This document shows, one piece after another, positions 9,640 to 18,676 of a DNA stretch of 64,000 nt (its first letter is position 1; each line of letters opens with the position of its first letter). Source of the stretch: Gracilaria domingensis (taxonomy: Eukaryota > Rhodophyta > Florideophyceae > Gracilariales > Gracilariaceae); contig VCMS01000137.1 in the NCBI GenBank assembly GCA_022539475.1, positions 211,483 to 275,482 on the forward strand, read 5' to 3'. A program made the translations under genes and the position numbers. The notes under the pieces were generated by a model. That model made no database searches. It saw nothing but the letters and a program-made list of their open reading frames with translations, and was not told where the DNA came from.

Positions 9640-10508
9640 GCGAACGGCGGTGCATTGCGACGAGGGTGAGTCGAGGCGAAGATCCGCTTGTGGGACTGCG
9701 CCAGCGGCGCGCTGCTGCGCGCGCTGCGCGCCAGCTGCGAGTCGTATCCGAACGCGCTGCTCTGCACATTTCGTTGCGCGCGCGCGCGCGGATTCTGAAT
9801 CGCGTCGTGGCGCTGTGCGCCGACGGCGCACGCGCCGCGTCGGGCGACCCCCTTCGGCGACCTGCGCGTGTGCGACACGCGCCGCGAGCGCGCCGTGTGC
9901 CATTCGACGCGCGCGCGGCGAGCTGCGCTGGCACGCGCGCGTCACGGGCGTGGCCATGCCAGCCGACGGCCGGCGAGCGTCGTCTGGACACGGTGAACAT
10001 GTGTGGGGCGTGTGTGTCGTGGCGGCGCGCGTGGCCACGCACCGCTTCGCTCTGCGCGACGCGCCGTTTCTCGTTTCTCTGCACACCGGTCTGGGGCGGA
10101 GGAGCACGCGCACCTGCGCCGCAACCGCCTCCGCCATGCGGTTCTACAACGCGAGGAGAACGCGCGCTGGTACGAGCGCGTCGTGAAGGACTACGGCGCA
10201 TCGCGCGTGCTGGAGCGGCGCGTCGGCCGCGGGCTGCACCAGCGCGCGCCATCTGCGACGAGTGTGTACGGCGCTTCGGCGCGCGTCACAGGCGCGCCGA
10301 CGTCGACGGGCGCGTGGGCGACGCCGTCTTTTCGGACAAGGTGCTGCGCTGCTACACGCAGCCGCAGCGCTTTGAGGCGCGGCTTCTGAGACGTGCAAGG
10401 AGGTGCGCACAGACGATTCGGTTGTCGGCGTCCCGCAAAAGGAAAGGAGGGATTGCCGACGTGGCCGATGTGGAAGACGTGTGTCCCGTGGCGCACGTAG
10501 ATTTTTGA
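9640..10508 (+). pseudogene. Frame-broken WD40-like gene remnant, GC-rich
   Basis: Coding-like stretches jump between the three plus frames. KIRLWDCASGALLRAL (9679-9726) is a WD40 D-strand with the usual following S/G-L. RVVALCADGARAASGD, then GDLRVCDTRRERAVCH after a frame change, reads as a second repeat. RVTGVAMPADGRRASSG (about 9935-9985, third frame) is a third. Each matches the V..VA.S.DG.RI.SG...VRVWD pattern. Frame changes and an in-frame stop separate them, so I call it a decayed gene. Sequence from about 10080 to 10508 continues in protein-like, Arg-rich frames (for example ICDECVRRFGARH) that I do not recognise. It is divergent from the WD40 region of the gene at 11098-14652. Introns are an alternative to decay, but the breaks fall inside repeats. 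Confidence 0.5.
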
Positions 10509-11097
10509 ATCAATCACCGGATCGCTGCTGACACGCTGGCGCATACGCGTGCCGTGCAGCTGACAGCAATGCTAATTGCCATTGCTGTGAATCAAACCCC
10601 GAACTTCCTTTCTCCGCACACGGCTGGACCCTGGGAAAGCCAAGAGCGCGTGCGCGACTCGGCGACTGAACCGTGAGCGCGATGTCGAAAGCAGCTTCCC
10701 TAATGGCGAGCAGGTTGTGGTGCGAATATTGTTGAGAGTCCGCACATTTTTGTCGCCACCGCGCGCCCGCCGTCGGCGCACGCAGCGCCACGCAGAAAAG
10801 GCCACCAGATTCGCGCACGAGCCGCCTGATTCACCGCCTGCGCCCAGCACGCAGAAGCGGCGCACCACCGGTACAACAGCTTTACAAGTGCGACGCGACG
10901 TGCGAAGCGAAGGCGCCGACGCGCGCTCGCGCACGCGCCGCCGCGCTGGCTCCCGACGACCGCAGCTGCAACGCGATGTGAACACTGTTACTACCTTCAG
11001 AAGAAAGGACAGTTTATAGAGGCTCAGTGTTCAAACGCGAGATCTACGCCGCGAGCTCCGAGCCTTGGACAGCGCAGTCCACGCGGTGCTTGCCGCT
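10509..11097. other. GC-rich intergenic, downstream of NLR-like gene
   Basis: Arginine- and alanine-rich open frames occur on both strands, as expected from GC-rich DNA. None shows a motif. The 3' end of the minus-strand gene lies at 11098. Confidence 0.4.
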
Positions 11098-14000
11098 TCA
11101 CTGCTCCAACGGCCCCGCCCGTCGAACTATCCTACAAAACTTCGCAAATCGCTCAGAGAAGTACACATCCGTACCGCCAACATTGCGCACCGGTATGTCG
11201 CATGTCGCCAGCACAACATCGTCGCCGTCCTCGTCAACTCCGCGTACTTTGTCGTCGTCGCAGAACCACTTTCCACCCGTAGGAGCCGACCCGTCGAGCA
11301 GCGAATATTCTTCCGGAGTTGGCTCGCATTCCTTCCACGTTTTAAAGTTCCACGCCCAAACCCCCCCGCCGGCATAGCCCGCTGCTGCGCGCCAACCGTC
11401 AGCACTCACCGCTACCCGGGTAACGCCTTCATGGTGACCGAATTTCGGCGGCGTCAGCTCCCAGCCGCTTCTCCCGCTCCAAACACGCACCGTGCTGTCC
11501 AAAGACCCCGACACAATGCGCCGGCCGTCCGAACTCACCGCAACGCAGGTAACCGATCCAGTGTGACCGACACACGGCGGCGTCAGCTGCTTGCCGCTAC
11601 TCGCGTCCCACACACGCACCGTCCAGTCCGAAAACCCCGACACAATGCGCCGGCCGTCCGCACTAACCGCAACGCACTCAACCCATGCAGTGTGACCGAC
11701 ACACGGCGCCTTCAGCTGCTTGCGGCTACTCGCGTCCCACACACGCACCGTCTTGTCCCGAGACCCCGACACAATGCGCCTGCCGTCTGCACTAACCGCA
11801 ACGCAGAGAACCCATGCAGTGTGACCGACACACGGCGCCATCAGCTCCTTGCCGCTATTCGCGTCCCACATACGCACCGTCTTGTCCGAAGACCCCGACA
11901 CAATGCGCCCGCCGTCCGCACTCATCGCAACGCAGCTAACCGGGTTATTGTGACCGACACACAGTGGCCACAGCTCCTGGCCGCTGTGCGCGTCCCACAC
12001 GCGCACTGTCCAGTCGTCAGACCCCGAGACAATGCGCCCGCCGTCCGCACTCACCGCAACGCACGTAACCCATCCAGTGTGACCGACACATGGCGGCGTC
12101 AGCTCCTTGCCGCTTCTCGCGTCCCACACACGCACCGTCCCGTCCATAGACCCCGACACAATGCGCCCGCCGTCCGCACTCACCGCAACGCAGGTAACCG
12201 TTCTAGTGTGACCGACACATGGCGGCGTCAGCTCCTTGCCGCTACTCGCGTCCCATACTCGGATCTGATGCGTTCCATCAGTGGACGTCACTCGTGTACC
12301 GTCACAGCTGAACGCCAAGAATTTCTGCTCACAGCCAGTATCGGCGCATTTGACCACTCGCTTCATCCTCCCTGTTTCTGTATCCCACGTCACAATTGTT
12401 CTATTCCCATCCCGGTCCTTCCCGGCGGTGACAACGCTGTTCTGCCCCGAAAGAATCACTCTGCAATTGATTCTTGTGTTGTGCATTTCTTCAGCGACGA
12501 ATGGTTCGGATCTGCAAACTCCACTCTCGCTTCGATATTCCGTGACGCCGGGAGACTCTGAACCCCATGAGAACCAAATTCCATCTCGCTCTATCGTCAC
12601 GCAGTGTGGCGTGCTCGGGCTGCGTATGATTTCAAGCAGAGCACCCGGAGATTGCAAAATCCCCAAAGAAGCTTGCACCCACGGTCGTGGCGCACATCTC
12701 TCAATTTCCATTACAAACGTTTTGGTCTGCTGGCACATTACCGCGTGCCGCAGCAGACGTCCGTGCAGTTGAAACCAAACTTCACGAGGGTTGGAAGCCA
12801 CTGCCGTGCAGCCCATCCGCGCAGCTCTGCCGACCATGACCAGATGGTCCTTGTGATCCGAATAGCCGTGCCTGCTCTCGTTCGCAATCGCTATGCCATG
12901 CCCCAAGTCCTGCTCAACGGCGTAGATCCCGCTGCTTACGAGACGTTTTGCAATCCATTGCGGCCTGGACAGCAGCCGAATCAGCAGGAACGCAAGCCCG
13001 CCCTCCCGAAGAACTCTACACACGTTGTCGTAAAAGTACCCGTCTTCTTCAATCTCCCACCATTCGAACGACGGGTCTCCACAGCGACCATCTGGAATGT
13101 AGCTGTGAACAAGGGTTTGAAAGATTCTGCGTCTCTGATGACGTCCTTCCGCCATCCAAACTGAAATATCGAGAACCAAATCATGTAGCTGCAAGAACAC
13201 CAGATTTCCTTCCACCCATTTTTGCGCAATGGACACTTCTCGAAACCTGTCCACGACTTTCTCAGCATCCGCCAAGGTCTCCATATTCCACAGCCTTTGA
13301 AGCATTCGCACGGAAACCTTTTGCTGCTTCTGAAGAACGCACAAGTACCGAAAGCGCTCCGCATACACTCCTTCCTTGTTGCTCCTGTCCAAAACCTCAA
13401 GCGAAGTATCCACGATAATGGACAGCTTATCCATTATATTATGTCCTCGTTTGGCCATTGTATCGGTATAGAACTGTGACCAAGCGTCCTGCTTTCGCTC
13501 AAGTGAGATTGAGATTGTGCGCACCGCACTTCCAGCAATACCGTGTGCCAGAGGAAGGCCGTCGCACATATCTAAGATGGATTCGAACGCTTTCCGGTTG
13601 CTCTCATCGAGGACACTCTCATCTAGAGCACCCGGCTTTTCGGATCTCGCATGATTCATCAACATTTGGCGTGACCGAGTGCCGTTCACCTCATTCCTCT
13701 CAAACATGACACACTCCTCGTCACCTAGGAATCGTTCATCTCTTGTGGTATACACCAATCGACTCCTTTCGTTCACCATTCTGCCCAGAATCTTGAGCAC
13801 ATAGCTATCTATCCCGTTCACTTTCCAGATATCATCCACGAGAAGGAGACAAGTATGGGCGTGAAACCAGTTCGAGGCGAGGTCGGCGGCGTCGCTCAAC
13901 GATTTCATCCCCTTTATCTTGTCGGCCATTTGTTTCCCGCCCGTCTTGTGCACGATAGCCGAGATACCTGAGATAATGCTTTGAATGGTGGCGTCGTTGC

Positions 14001-14652
14001 CAAGCTGTATGTACAACACTCCTCCAGGAAAGCTGCTCCTCACTTCGCTATGCGTTGCTAGACCTCGCAAAGCACACGTCTTGCCAACGCCGCCTTGTCC
14101 CGAAGCGATCACAGCGACGACGCGGGCTTCACTTTTCTCTAGTACGGCGGTCTTAAGTTTGCACTCGTTGGTGCCGGGTGTGTCGTAGGCCAGTATCATT
14201 CTCGGTGGATTTGGCGGAACGGTGTTGCGGCTGATGTACTGATCTGGCTTGGAAAGTTCAGTCGGCAGCATGGGGGAGATTTTGTTCAGCAGGAAGTCCA
14301 CAAAGGTTTCGAGGCGCGTCTGGCAACCATCAAGAACGTCCTTCATGCGGCGAACACGTTTGAAGCGCTTCGCGGTGTTGATGGGCTCACTCCATGATTC
14401 GAGTTGTTCGACGTCATCCGTAAATGTTTCCATGTGAAAGCTGAGTAGCTCGAGCGTGACAATGTCTGGGTGGGTGACGTACTCAAGGCGACGAAGAATG
14501 TTGGTAACGGTTCTGTACAGTCGTTTGAGATCAGCAAGTTGTCGTTTGTTGTCTTCCTTGATGTCGCCACGGTTGTACCACTCGTTGACGGTGGTTTCAA
14601 GCTTGGATAACACTGTGAGACCGGGAGCTACCAAGTCGAAGTAGGCCGACAT
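11098..14652 (-). CDS. NLR-like protein: helical N-terminus, NB-ARC, WD40 repeats
   Basis: Intact 1184-residue single-exon frame with an ATG at 14652. Residues 1-150 are predicted helical (SKLETTVNEWYNRGD...), a likely signalling or adaptor bundle. An NB-ARC/STAND ATPase follows: P-loop GQGGVGKTC (about 183-191), Walker B LLLVDDIW (about 270), the TTRD sensor, GLPLA (about 363) and an LHDLV motif equivalent to MHD (about 487). From about residue 770 there are WD40 repeats. Six (about 815-1070) are almost identical 43-residue units built on VGHT..V.CVAVSADG.RIVSGS.D.TVRVWD, flanked by more divergent ones. Such proteins (Apaf-1, plant NLRs, fungal HET-E type) use the sensor repeats to trigger oligomerisation, so an immune or allorecognition receptor is the likely role. 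The ligand is unknown. The near-identity of the repeats suggests ongoing repeat shuffling. A truncated copy of the 5' end lies at 17380-17800. Confidence 0.9.
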   Translation of the reverse strand: MSAYFDLVAPGLTVLSKLETTVNEWYNRGDIKEDNKRQLADLKRLYRTVTNILRRLEYVTHPDIVTLELLSFHMETFTDDVEQLESWSEPINTAKRFKRVRRMKDVLDGCQTRLETFVDFLLNKISPMLPTELSKPDQYISRNTVPPNPPRMILAYDTPGTNECKLKTAVLEKSEARVVAVIASGQGGVGKTCALRGLATHSEVRSSFPGGVLYIQLGNDATIQSIISGISAIVHKTGGKQMADKIKGMKSLSDAADLASNWFHAHTCLLLVDDIWKVNGIDSYVLKILGRMVNERSRLVYTTRDERFLGDEECVMFERNEVNGTRSRQMLMNHARSEKPGALDESVLDESNRKAFESILDMCDGLPLAHGIAGSAVRTISISLERKQDAWSQFYTDTMAKRGHNIMDKLSIIVDTSLEVLDRSNKEGVYAERFRYLCVLQKQQKVSVRMLQRLWNMETLADAEKVVDRFREVSIAQKWVEGNLVFLQLHDLVLDISVWMAEGRHQRRRIFQTLVHSYIPDGRCGDPSFEWWEIEEDGYFYDNVCRVLREGGLAFLLIRLLSRPQWIAKRLVSSGIYAVEQDLGHGIAIANESRHGYSDHKDHLVMVGRAARMGCTAVASNPREVWFQLHGRLLRHAVMCQQTKTFVMEIERCAPRPWVQASLGILQSPGALLEIIRSPSTPHCVTIERDGIWFSWGSESPGVTEYRSESGVCRSEPFVAEEMHNTRINCRVILSGQNSVVTAGKDRDGNRTIVTWDTETGRMKRVVKCADTGCEQKFLAFSCDGTRVTSTDGTHQIRVWDASSGKELTPPCVGHTRTVTCVAVSADGGRIVSGSMDGTVRVWDARSGKELTPPCVGHTGWVTCVAVSADGGRIVSGSDDWTVRVWDAHSGQELWPLCVGHNNPVSCVAMSADGGRIVSGSSDKTVRMWDANSGKELMAPCVGHTAWVLCVAVSADGRRIVSGSRDKTVRVWDASSRKQLKAPCVGHTAWVECVAVSADGRRIVSGFSDWTVRVWDASSGKQLTPPCVGHTGSVTCVAVSSDGRRIVSGSLDSTVRVWSGRSGWELTPPKFGHHEGVTRVAVSADGWRAAAGYAGGGVWAWNFKTWKECEPTPEEYSLLDGSAPTGGKWFCDDDKVRGVDEDGDDVVLATCDIPVRNVGGTDVYFSERFAKFCRIVRRAGPLEQ
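11430..12335 (-). repeat. 129-bp tandem repeats encoding near-identical WD40 units
   Basis: The landmark GTGACCGACACA recurs at exactly 129-bp spacing (about 11563, 11692, 11821, 11950, 12079, 12208), i.e. 43 codons. Units differ by a few substitutions only. The period preserves the reading frame, so gain or loss of a unit by unequal exchange leaves the protein open. Confidence 0.9.
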
Positions 14653-14935
14653 TTTGGCTGCGGAAGAGGGGCAACGTCTCGGCGGCAGCGGGGAGGGTGC
14701 GCGAGTTGGGCAGAATGAGGGCGGAATGCGGGAATGGCACGAGCGAGAAGGTTTCGGGAAGGGAGCGCCTAGAACTGAGAATGGTGGCCGAATGGCGTGC
14801 GTTGCTGCTTGTTGGTAACCTTACCTTCCAACAGGGAGCGAAGTTGGCACGCAACAACACGCCAGCGATCGCGGCATCAAGGCAAAGGCAGCCATTTCGA
14901 CTCTGGAGAATCTCGGCGCGTGATTACGCCACACG
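14653..14935 (-). promoter_or_regulatory. Upstream region of NLR-like gene, duplicated at 17545-17800
   Basis: The segment directly upstream of the NLR ATG is repeated, with about 90% similarity by eye, upstream of the truncated copy. It contains a conserved stretch GGTAACCTTACCTTCCAAC-like on the plus strand. Its promoter role is inferred from position. No TATA box was seen. Confidence 0.5.
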
Positions 14936-15136
14936 CCACACACGTAGTTTACCAATCGGAAAGCGCGCTAAGTTCAGCGGCGAAGGCGAAGCAGCGCCGC
15001 CTTAGATGTAGAAACGTTTTTTCGAAGAATCGTGATATAAGGTTACCGAAGGTAGCAAACTCTCTGGGGAGGCGGTTTCGCTATATCACCATCACGTGAC
15101 TGGTCCAACAATCGTTACCCCTGGTAGATCAGCGCG
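14936..15136. other. Spacer without recognised feature
   Basis: A short spacer between the NLR upstream region and the end of the minus-strand frame at 15137. Nothing recognised. Confidence 0.4.
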
Positions 15137-16249
15137 TTATGTCGACAACCTCGTGAAGGTGCGAAGGGAAGACGCGCTGTTCGCGCTCGCGCACGCCCCG
15201 ACTGACACTGAAGTGAAACTGCAGTCTTGAGCAGCAGCGGTTTCGTTCACACCTCCGATCGTACACGAACTGGCTGAGGCGGAGGAATCCTTTTCACAAA
15301 CCTGCAGCTCCTGAACAACCGCCAAGCTTTGCCTAGATGTGCTTGAAGATGTAACCCTCCAGCTCTTGATAGATGAAGACAGAGAAAGCGGGTCCATGGA
15401 AGCAAAAGTCTGCCCATCACTCTCTCTCACCTCACATGCAAAAAGCAATTTGAAGCATGGGTTGGAAACGATGCCTGAACTCTCGTTCGACTCAGGGTGC
15501 TCACATTCATTCACCAACAATGTGTCCTCCACCGTACCCTTCTCTTTTCGGCTGCCAACCGTTTCTTCGCTAGGGAGCGCGGTAGGTTGCCCCGGTGACA
15601 GAGGATCAAACGAGATGCTTGCGGAAGTACCCGAGATGCACTTTCCGTCACCGTTGCCAGTTTCCTCCCCGCTTTCCTTGCACACGGTTTTGGTAGGTCT
15701 CAAGCTCGCCAAGGCTGCAGAACGTCTGTGATCAACTTCGGCCTTCAATTGATCAAACACGGCAAGGCTTTCCGCGGACGGCGTGTACATGTGAGACACC
15801 GTGGAGTGTTTGCGACGTAGAGATAATGTGGAAGCTTTCACGCTTGTGGGATAAAGCTCTGGAAATGGAACAAGCACAGAAGAACGACGTTGAGCGGCGA
15901 ACATCGAAGTAAAGTGCTGGAAACTAGAGGGAAGCTTAAGTACAGGCTTGAGTTTGCTTATGATGGGAAGCCAAGTGACACATTTCGTGGCAATTGGAAT
16001 ATTTTGAAGGAGAGTTTGGAATGAAGCTGCCCGCTTGACCCAAAACTCTTGTTCAACATGCTCCAACGGTTGGCGTTTTGCATTTGATTGTACATGTTTC
16101 CCAAAAGAAAGGCGGACCTCGCCGAGCTGACAAAGTTTGAGCATGGTGACAACACTTTGACAGAATTGGGTGACGCCGTACATGCGTCGCACGCCGCCAC
16201 AGATGTGCACGAAATCGTTCCGCTGCGCTGATGCGGACCAACTTCGCAA
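15137..16249 (-). CDS. Hypothetical protein, 5' end uncertain
   Basis: Open frame of 370 codons whose first codon is TTG, so the true start is either an internal ATG (first at about residue 23, RMYG, near 16183) or lies upstream across an intron. An overlapping protein-like frame runs at 16053-16433. The N-terminal half (about 20-150) is regular and probably helical (KLCQLGEVRLSFGKHVQS, HVEQEFWVKRAASFQTLL). The C-terminal half is Ser/Thr-rich, low in complexity and probably disordered. I do not recognise a family. The helical part weakly recalls BAR-like membrane-bending domains, but that is an impression only. The opposite strand carries just a 130-codon shadow frame. Confidence 0.4.
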   Translation of the reverse strand: MRSWSASAQRNDFVHICGGVRRMYGVTQFCQSVVTMLKLCQLGEVRLSFGKHVQSNAKRQPLEHVEQEFWVKRAASFQTLLQNIPIATKCVTWLPIISKLKPVLKLPSSFQHFTSMFAAQRRSSVLVPFPELYPTSVKASTLSLRRKHSTVSHMYTPSAESLAVFDQLKAEVDHRRSAALASLRPTKTVCKESGEETGNGDGKCISGTSASISFDPLSPGQPTALPSEETVGSRKEKGTVEDTLLVNECEHPESNESSGIVSNPCFKLLFACEVRESDGQTFASMDPLSLSSSIKSWRVTSSSTSRQSLAVVQELQVCEKDSSASASSCTIGGVNETAAAQDCSFTSVSVGACASANSASSLRTFTRLST

Positions 16250-17378
16250 TCTCCGAGAGTTTCGCCGGAGAAGAATTATCTCCCGCGCCGTGCACCACTC
16301 CGAGATTGAATGAGATTGACTTTAAGCATCGAATGGTGGCAACGTGAGATGTTGGTGGTGGCCAAATTGAACTAGTGTCGGATTGGCCACGTGTACATGT
16401 GATGGAATTGCCACATGTGTAACAAATTTGCAAATTTTAAGTTAAACTTTTCAAAATGCTTTATTCCAATTGCTACAATGCATTATCTGGTGAGTGGCCA
16501 CGTTTATCTCAGCATAGATGAGCAAAAGGATTATTTTGCTGTTTCGAATGAATTAGAATTTAATTGTTTAAAAGGAGGAAGATTATTTGGCAACTCTAAT
16601 TAATCTAATCAAACTTGAATTTTTAGAATAGTCGACTATGTAGCAAAAGAGCGTTTCGAATTTGAAATTTGAAACCATTGCACGTCGACGATGTCACCAA
16701 CAGCCAAACACCGCGTGCCAGCAATGCGGCCTTTATGCGGCCACCATGACAAGACTCTGCGCCCTTTCGATGCTGATCTCATGAGCCGATGAAGTTCGAT
16801 TACAAAGAGCTTACCTATCCTTGTTTGAGTCGATGAAACTCTTTCAATGACCGGTCGCAGAAATACCTCTACGCTTCATCAGAATCTTCCGGAAGGGGAG
16901 TGATGAGGACAGTCGAGCCCGATCCGCAGCTGGCAGTCAAAATACTGTATTGCGCGTCTTCAGGCCACACCCCATAACCATCAGTGGCTTCAATATAGCT
17001 CTGTCCAGGAGGGCCTAGGAAGCACGTAAACGATCCCACTCGCGCAAAGCTCCAAAATAAACACGGATTGCCGAAACCCAGTCCGCGTCCTCTGCTAAAC
17101 TGTCACCGTCGGGAGTGATGTCTTACGGCTCGATCTGCATCGAAAACCGGACTGTGAGGGGTACTGAAGATGCATTCGTGCATGATATGCACAGTCTCCG
17201 GCATGGGTGTGAGCTGATTGGCTATAATTGCAGCGGAATTGCGTCGGTGAGGACGCACAAGAATGGCACAACATCCCTCGTTCTCTCTCCCATCATTCTC
17301 ATCTTCGCCTGGTGGTTTTCTCTACTGCGAAGGATGGGAAGCGCGTCGCTGAGAGAAGGGTACTTCTCGTGGCTACGC
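16250..17378. other. Intergenic with possible coding relics
   Basis: An AT-rich part (16420-16680) shows nothing. On the minus strand between about 17140 and 16880, two adjacent frames read like protein (ITPDGDSLAEDADWVSAI in one, then SYIEATDGYGVWPEDAQY and a stop in the other). This may be the tail of a decayed gene or an exon pair. On the plus strand 17118-17378 a frame contains a hydrophobic stretch (SLVLSPIILIFAWWFSLL). I cannot assign any of these. Confidence 0.3.
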
Positions 17379-17379
17379 G

Positions 17380-17800
17380 GCGACGAAGAATGTTGGTAAC
17401 GGTTCTGTACCGGCGTTTGAGATCAGTAAGTTGTCGTTTGTTGTCTTCCAGGATGTCGCCACGGTTGTACCACTCGTTGACGATGGTTTCAAGCTTGGAT
17501 AACACTGTGAGACCGGGAGCTACCAAGTCGAAGTAGGCCGACATTTTGGCTGCGGAAGAGGGGAAACGTCTCGGCGGCAGCGGGGAGGGTGCGCGAGTTG
17601 GGCAGAATGGGGGCGGCGTGCGGCCACGGCACCAGCGAAAAGGTGGCGGGAAGGGAGCGCATAGAATGGTGGCCGAATGGCGTGCGTTGCTGCTTGTTGG
17701 TAACCTTACCTTCCAACCGGGAGCGGAGTTGGCACGCAACAACACGCCAGCGATCGCGGCATCAAGGCAGTCGCCCATTTCGACTCTCAGATTCTCCGCC
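17380..17800 (-). pseudogene. Truncated duplicate of NLR-like gene 5' end
   Basis: The first 55 codons of the NLR-like protein (ATG at 17544, MSAYFDLVAPGLTVLSKL..., to NILRR) plus about 250 bp of upstream sequence are repeated here at high identity with a handful of substitutions. The match stops abruptly at 17380 inside codon block NILRR. The frame then runs about 27 more codons of unrelated sequence to a stop at 17299. No NB-ARC or WD40 part remains. It lies 2.9 kb from the full gene in the same orientation, which suggests a local duplication later cut by deletion, or a partial duplication. Confidence 0.85.
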
Positions 17801-18028
17801 GCGACGACGGATGATCGCGACGCTGGATCGGTGTCTCTCGCACGTGGCACGCCTCGTGTCGGCGCGTGTTCCACACGCACGCCTCGCCATCATCAGATGC
17901 TTCTGCCTCTCAAGCGCGTCCTCGCCGCGGCTGCCGCTCTCCGACCGTGTCCGGCGCTCATCGCACACTCGTACCGCCTTCTCGCCAGTTCCCAAATTGG
18001 ATCAACCAGCGGTTCCCAGCACCACAGC
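17801..18028. other. Flank of copia insertion, no gene seen
   Basis: GC-rich sequence beyond the NLR-like homology. It ends with the ACAGC target duplication (18024-18028). Confidence 0.4.
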
Positions 18029-18617
18029 TGTAGATTTTTCTATGATTACATGGGAGGATTTGTATGGACATGCAATACTTATATATGCATAAGCAGCAAT
18101 GCATATCAGATATTGATTTTGTAATGTTGGAGAGATGTCGATTGCATGGCGGATTGGAAAGTGAACAAGAAATAAGTTAGGCAGTAATCGGTATACAAAT
18201 CAGAAGAGTACATGAAAGAGATAATATATAGAACAGTAGAGTTGTCTTAGAAAGTAGTATAAATAGGGTGGGTGCGGATACTACATGATTGACCTCCTCG
18301 GACAATCATCAAGTAAAAGCAAATAACATCCAACTATCAGGAACCATCTCCGATGCGGGAGACCGCGCAACTGAGTTGCAACTACTTGTAGTAAGTTAAC
18401 GAACCACGAAGCGTTATACACTAACCTTGCGTTTGTATCGACCTCTACTGCGTGTGGAATCGACAGGTCCGTTCTACCGCAGCACCATTGGGTGCCGCAT
18501 ACCGTTCGCATCTGTGAGAATAAAGGACGTACGAAAACAGCCTCACTGGGGGCCGTGGATACTGATCTTTATTGAATTGTCACCGGCTTCGAGCCGATTG
18601 AAGCCCAGGTTTCGACA
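18029..18617 (+). repeat. 5' LTR of copia element
   Basis: 589 bp, apparently identical to the 3' copy. It holds a TATA box (TATAAATA, 18258-18265) and a polyadenylation-like AATAAA (18519-18524), giving a plausible promoter and terminator pair. I saw no standard Met-tRNA primer-binding site directly after it (the sequence begins GTTATAACTG). Confidence 0.97.
18258..18265 (+). promoter_or_regulatory. TATA box in copia LTR
   Basis: TATAAATA followed by GGGTGGG. The same site recurs in the 3' LTR at 23912-23919. Confidence 0.65.
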
Positions 18618-18676
18618 GTTATAACTGTGCAGCTGTTAAGGTTAACCGCAATTGTAACATTTACCTGGACTACGTA

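Noticed and set aside
9470-10252. Long Arg/Ala-rich minus-strand frames (up to 260 codons)
   Set aside because: Product of GC-rich composition. The plus strand carries recognisable WD40-like segments in the same place.
11065-12561. 498-codon plus-strand frame opposite the WD40 repeats
   Set aside because: It is the antisense shadow of a 129-bp in-frame tandem repeat. Its own repeats (RTHRNAGNRSS...) merely mirror the WD40 units and show no domain.
15339-15731. 130-codon plus-strand frame
   Set aside because: Antisense of the Ser/Thr-rich tail of the 15137-16249 frame. No independent support.
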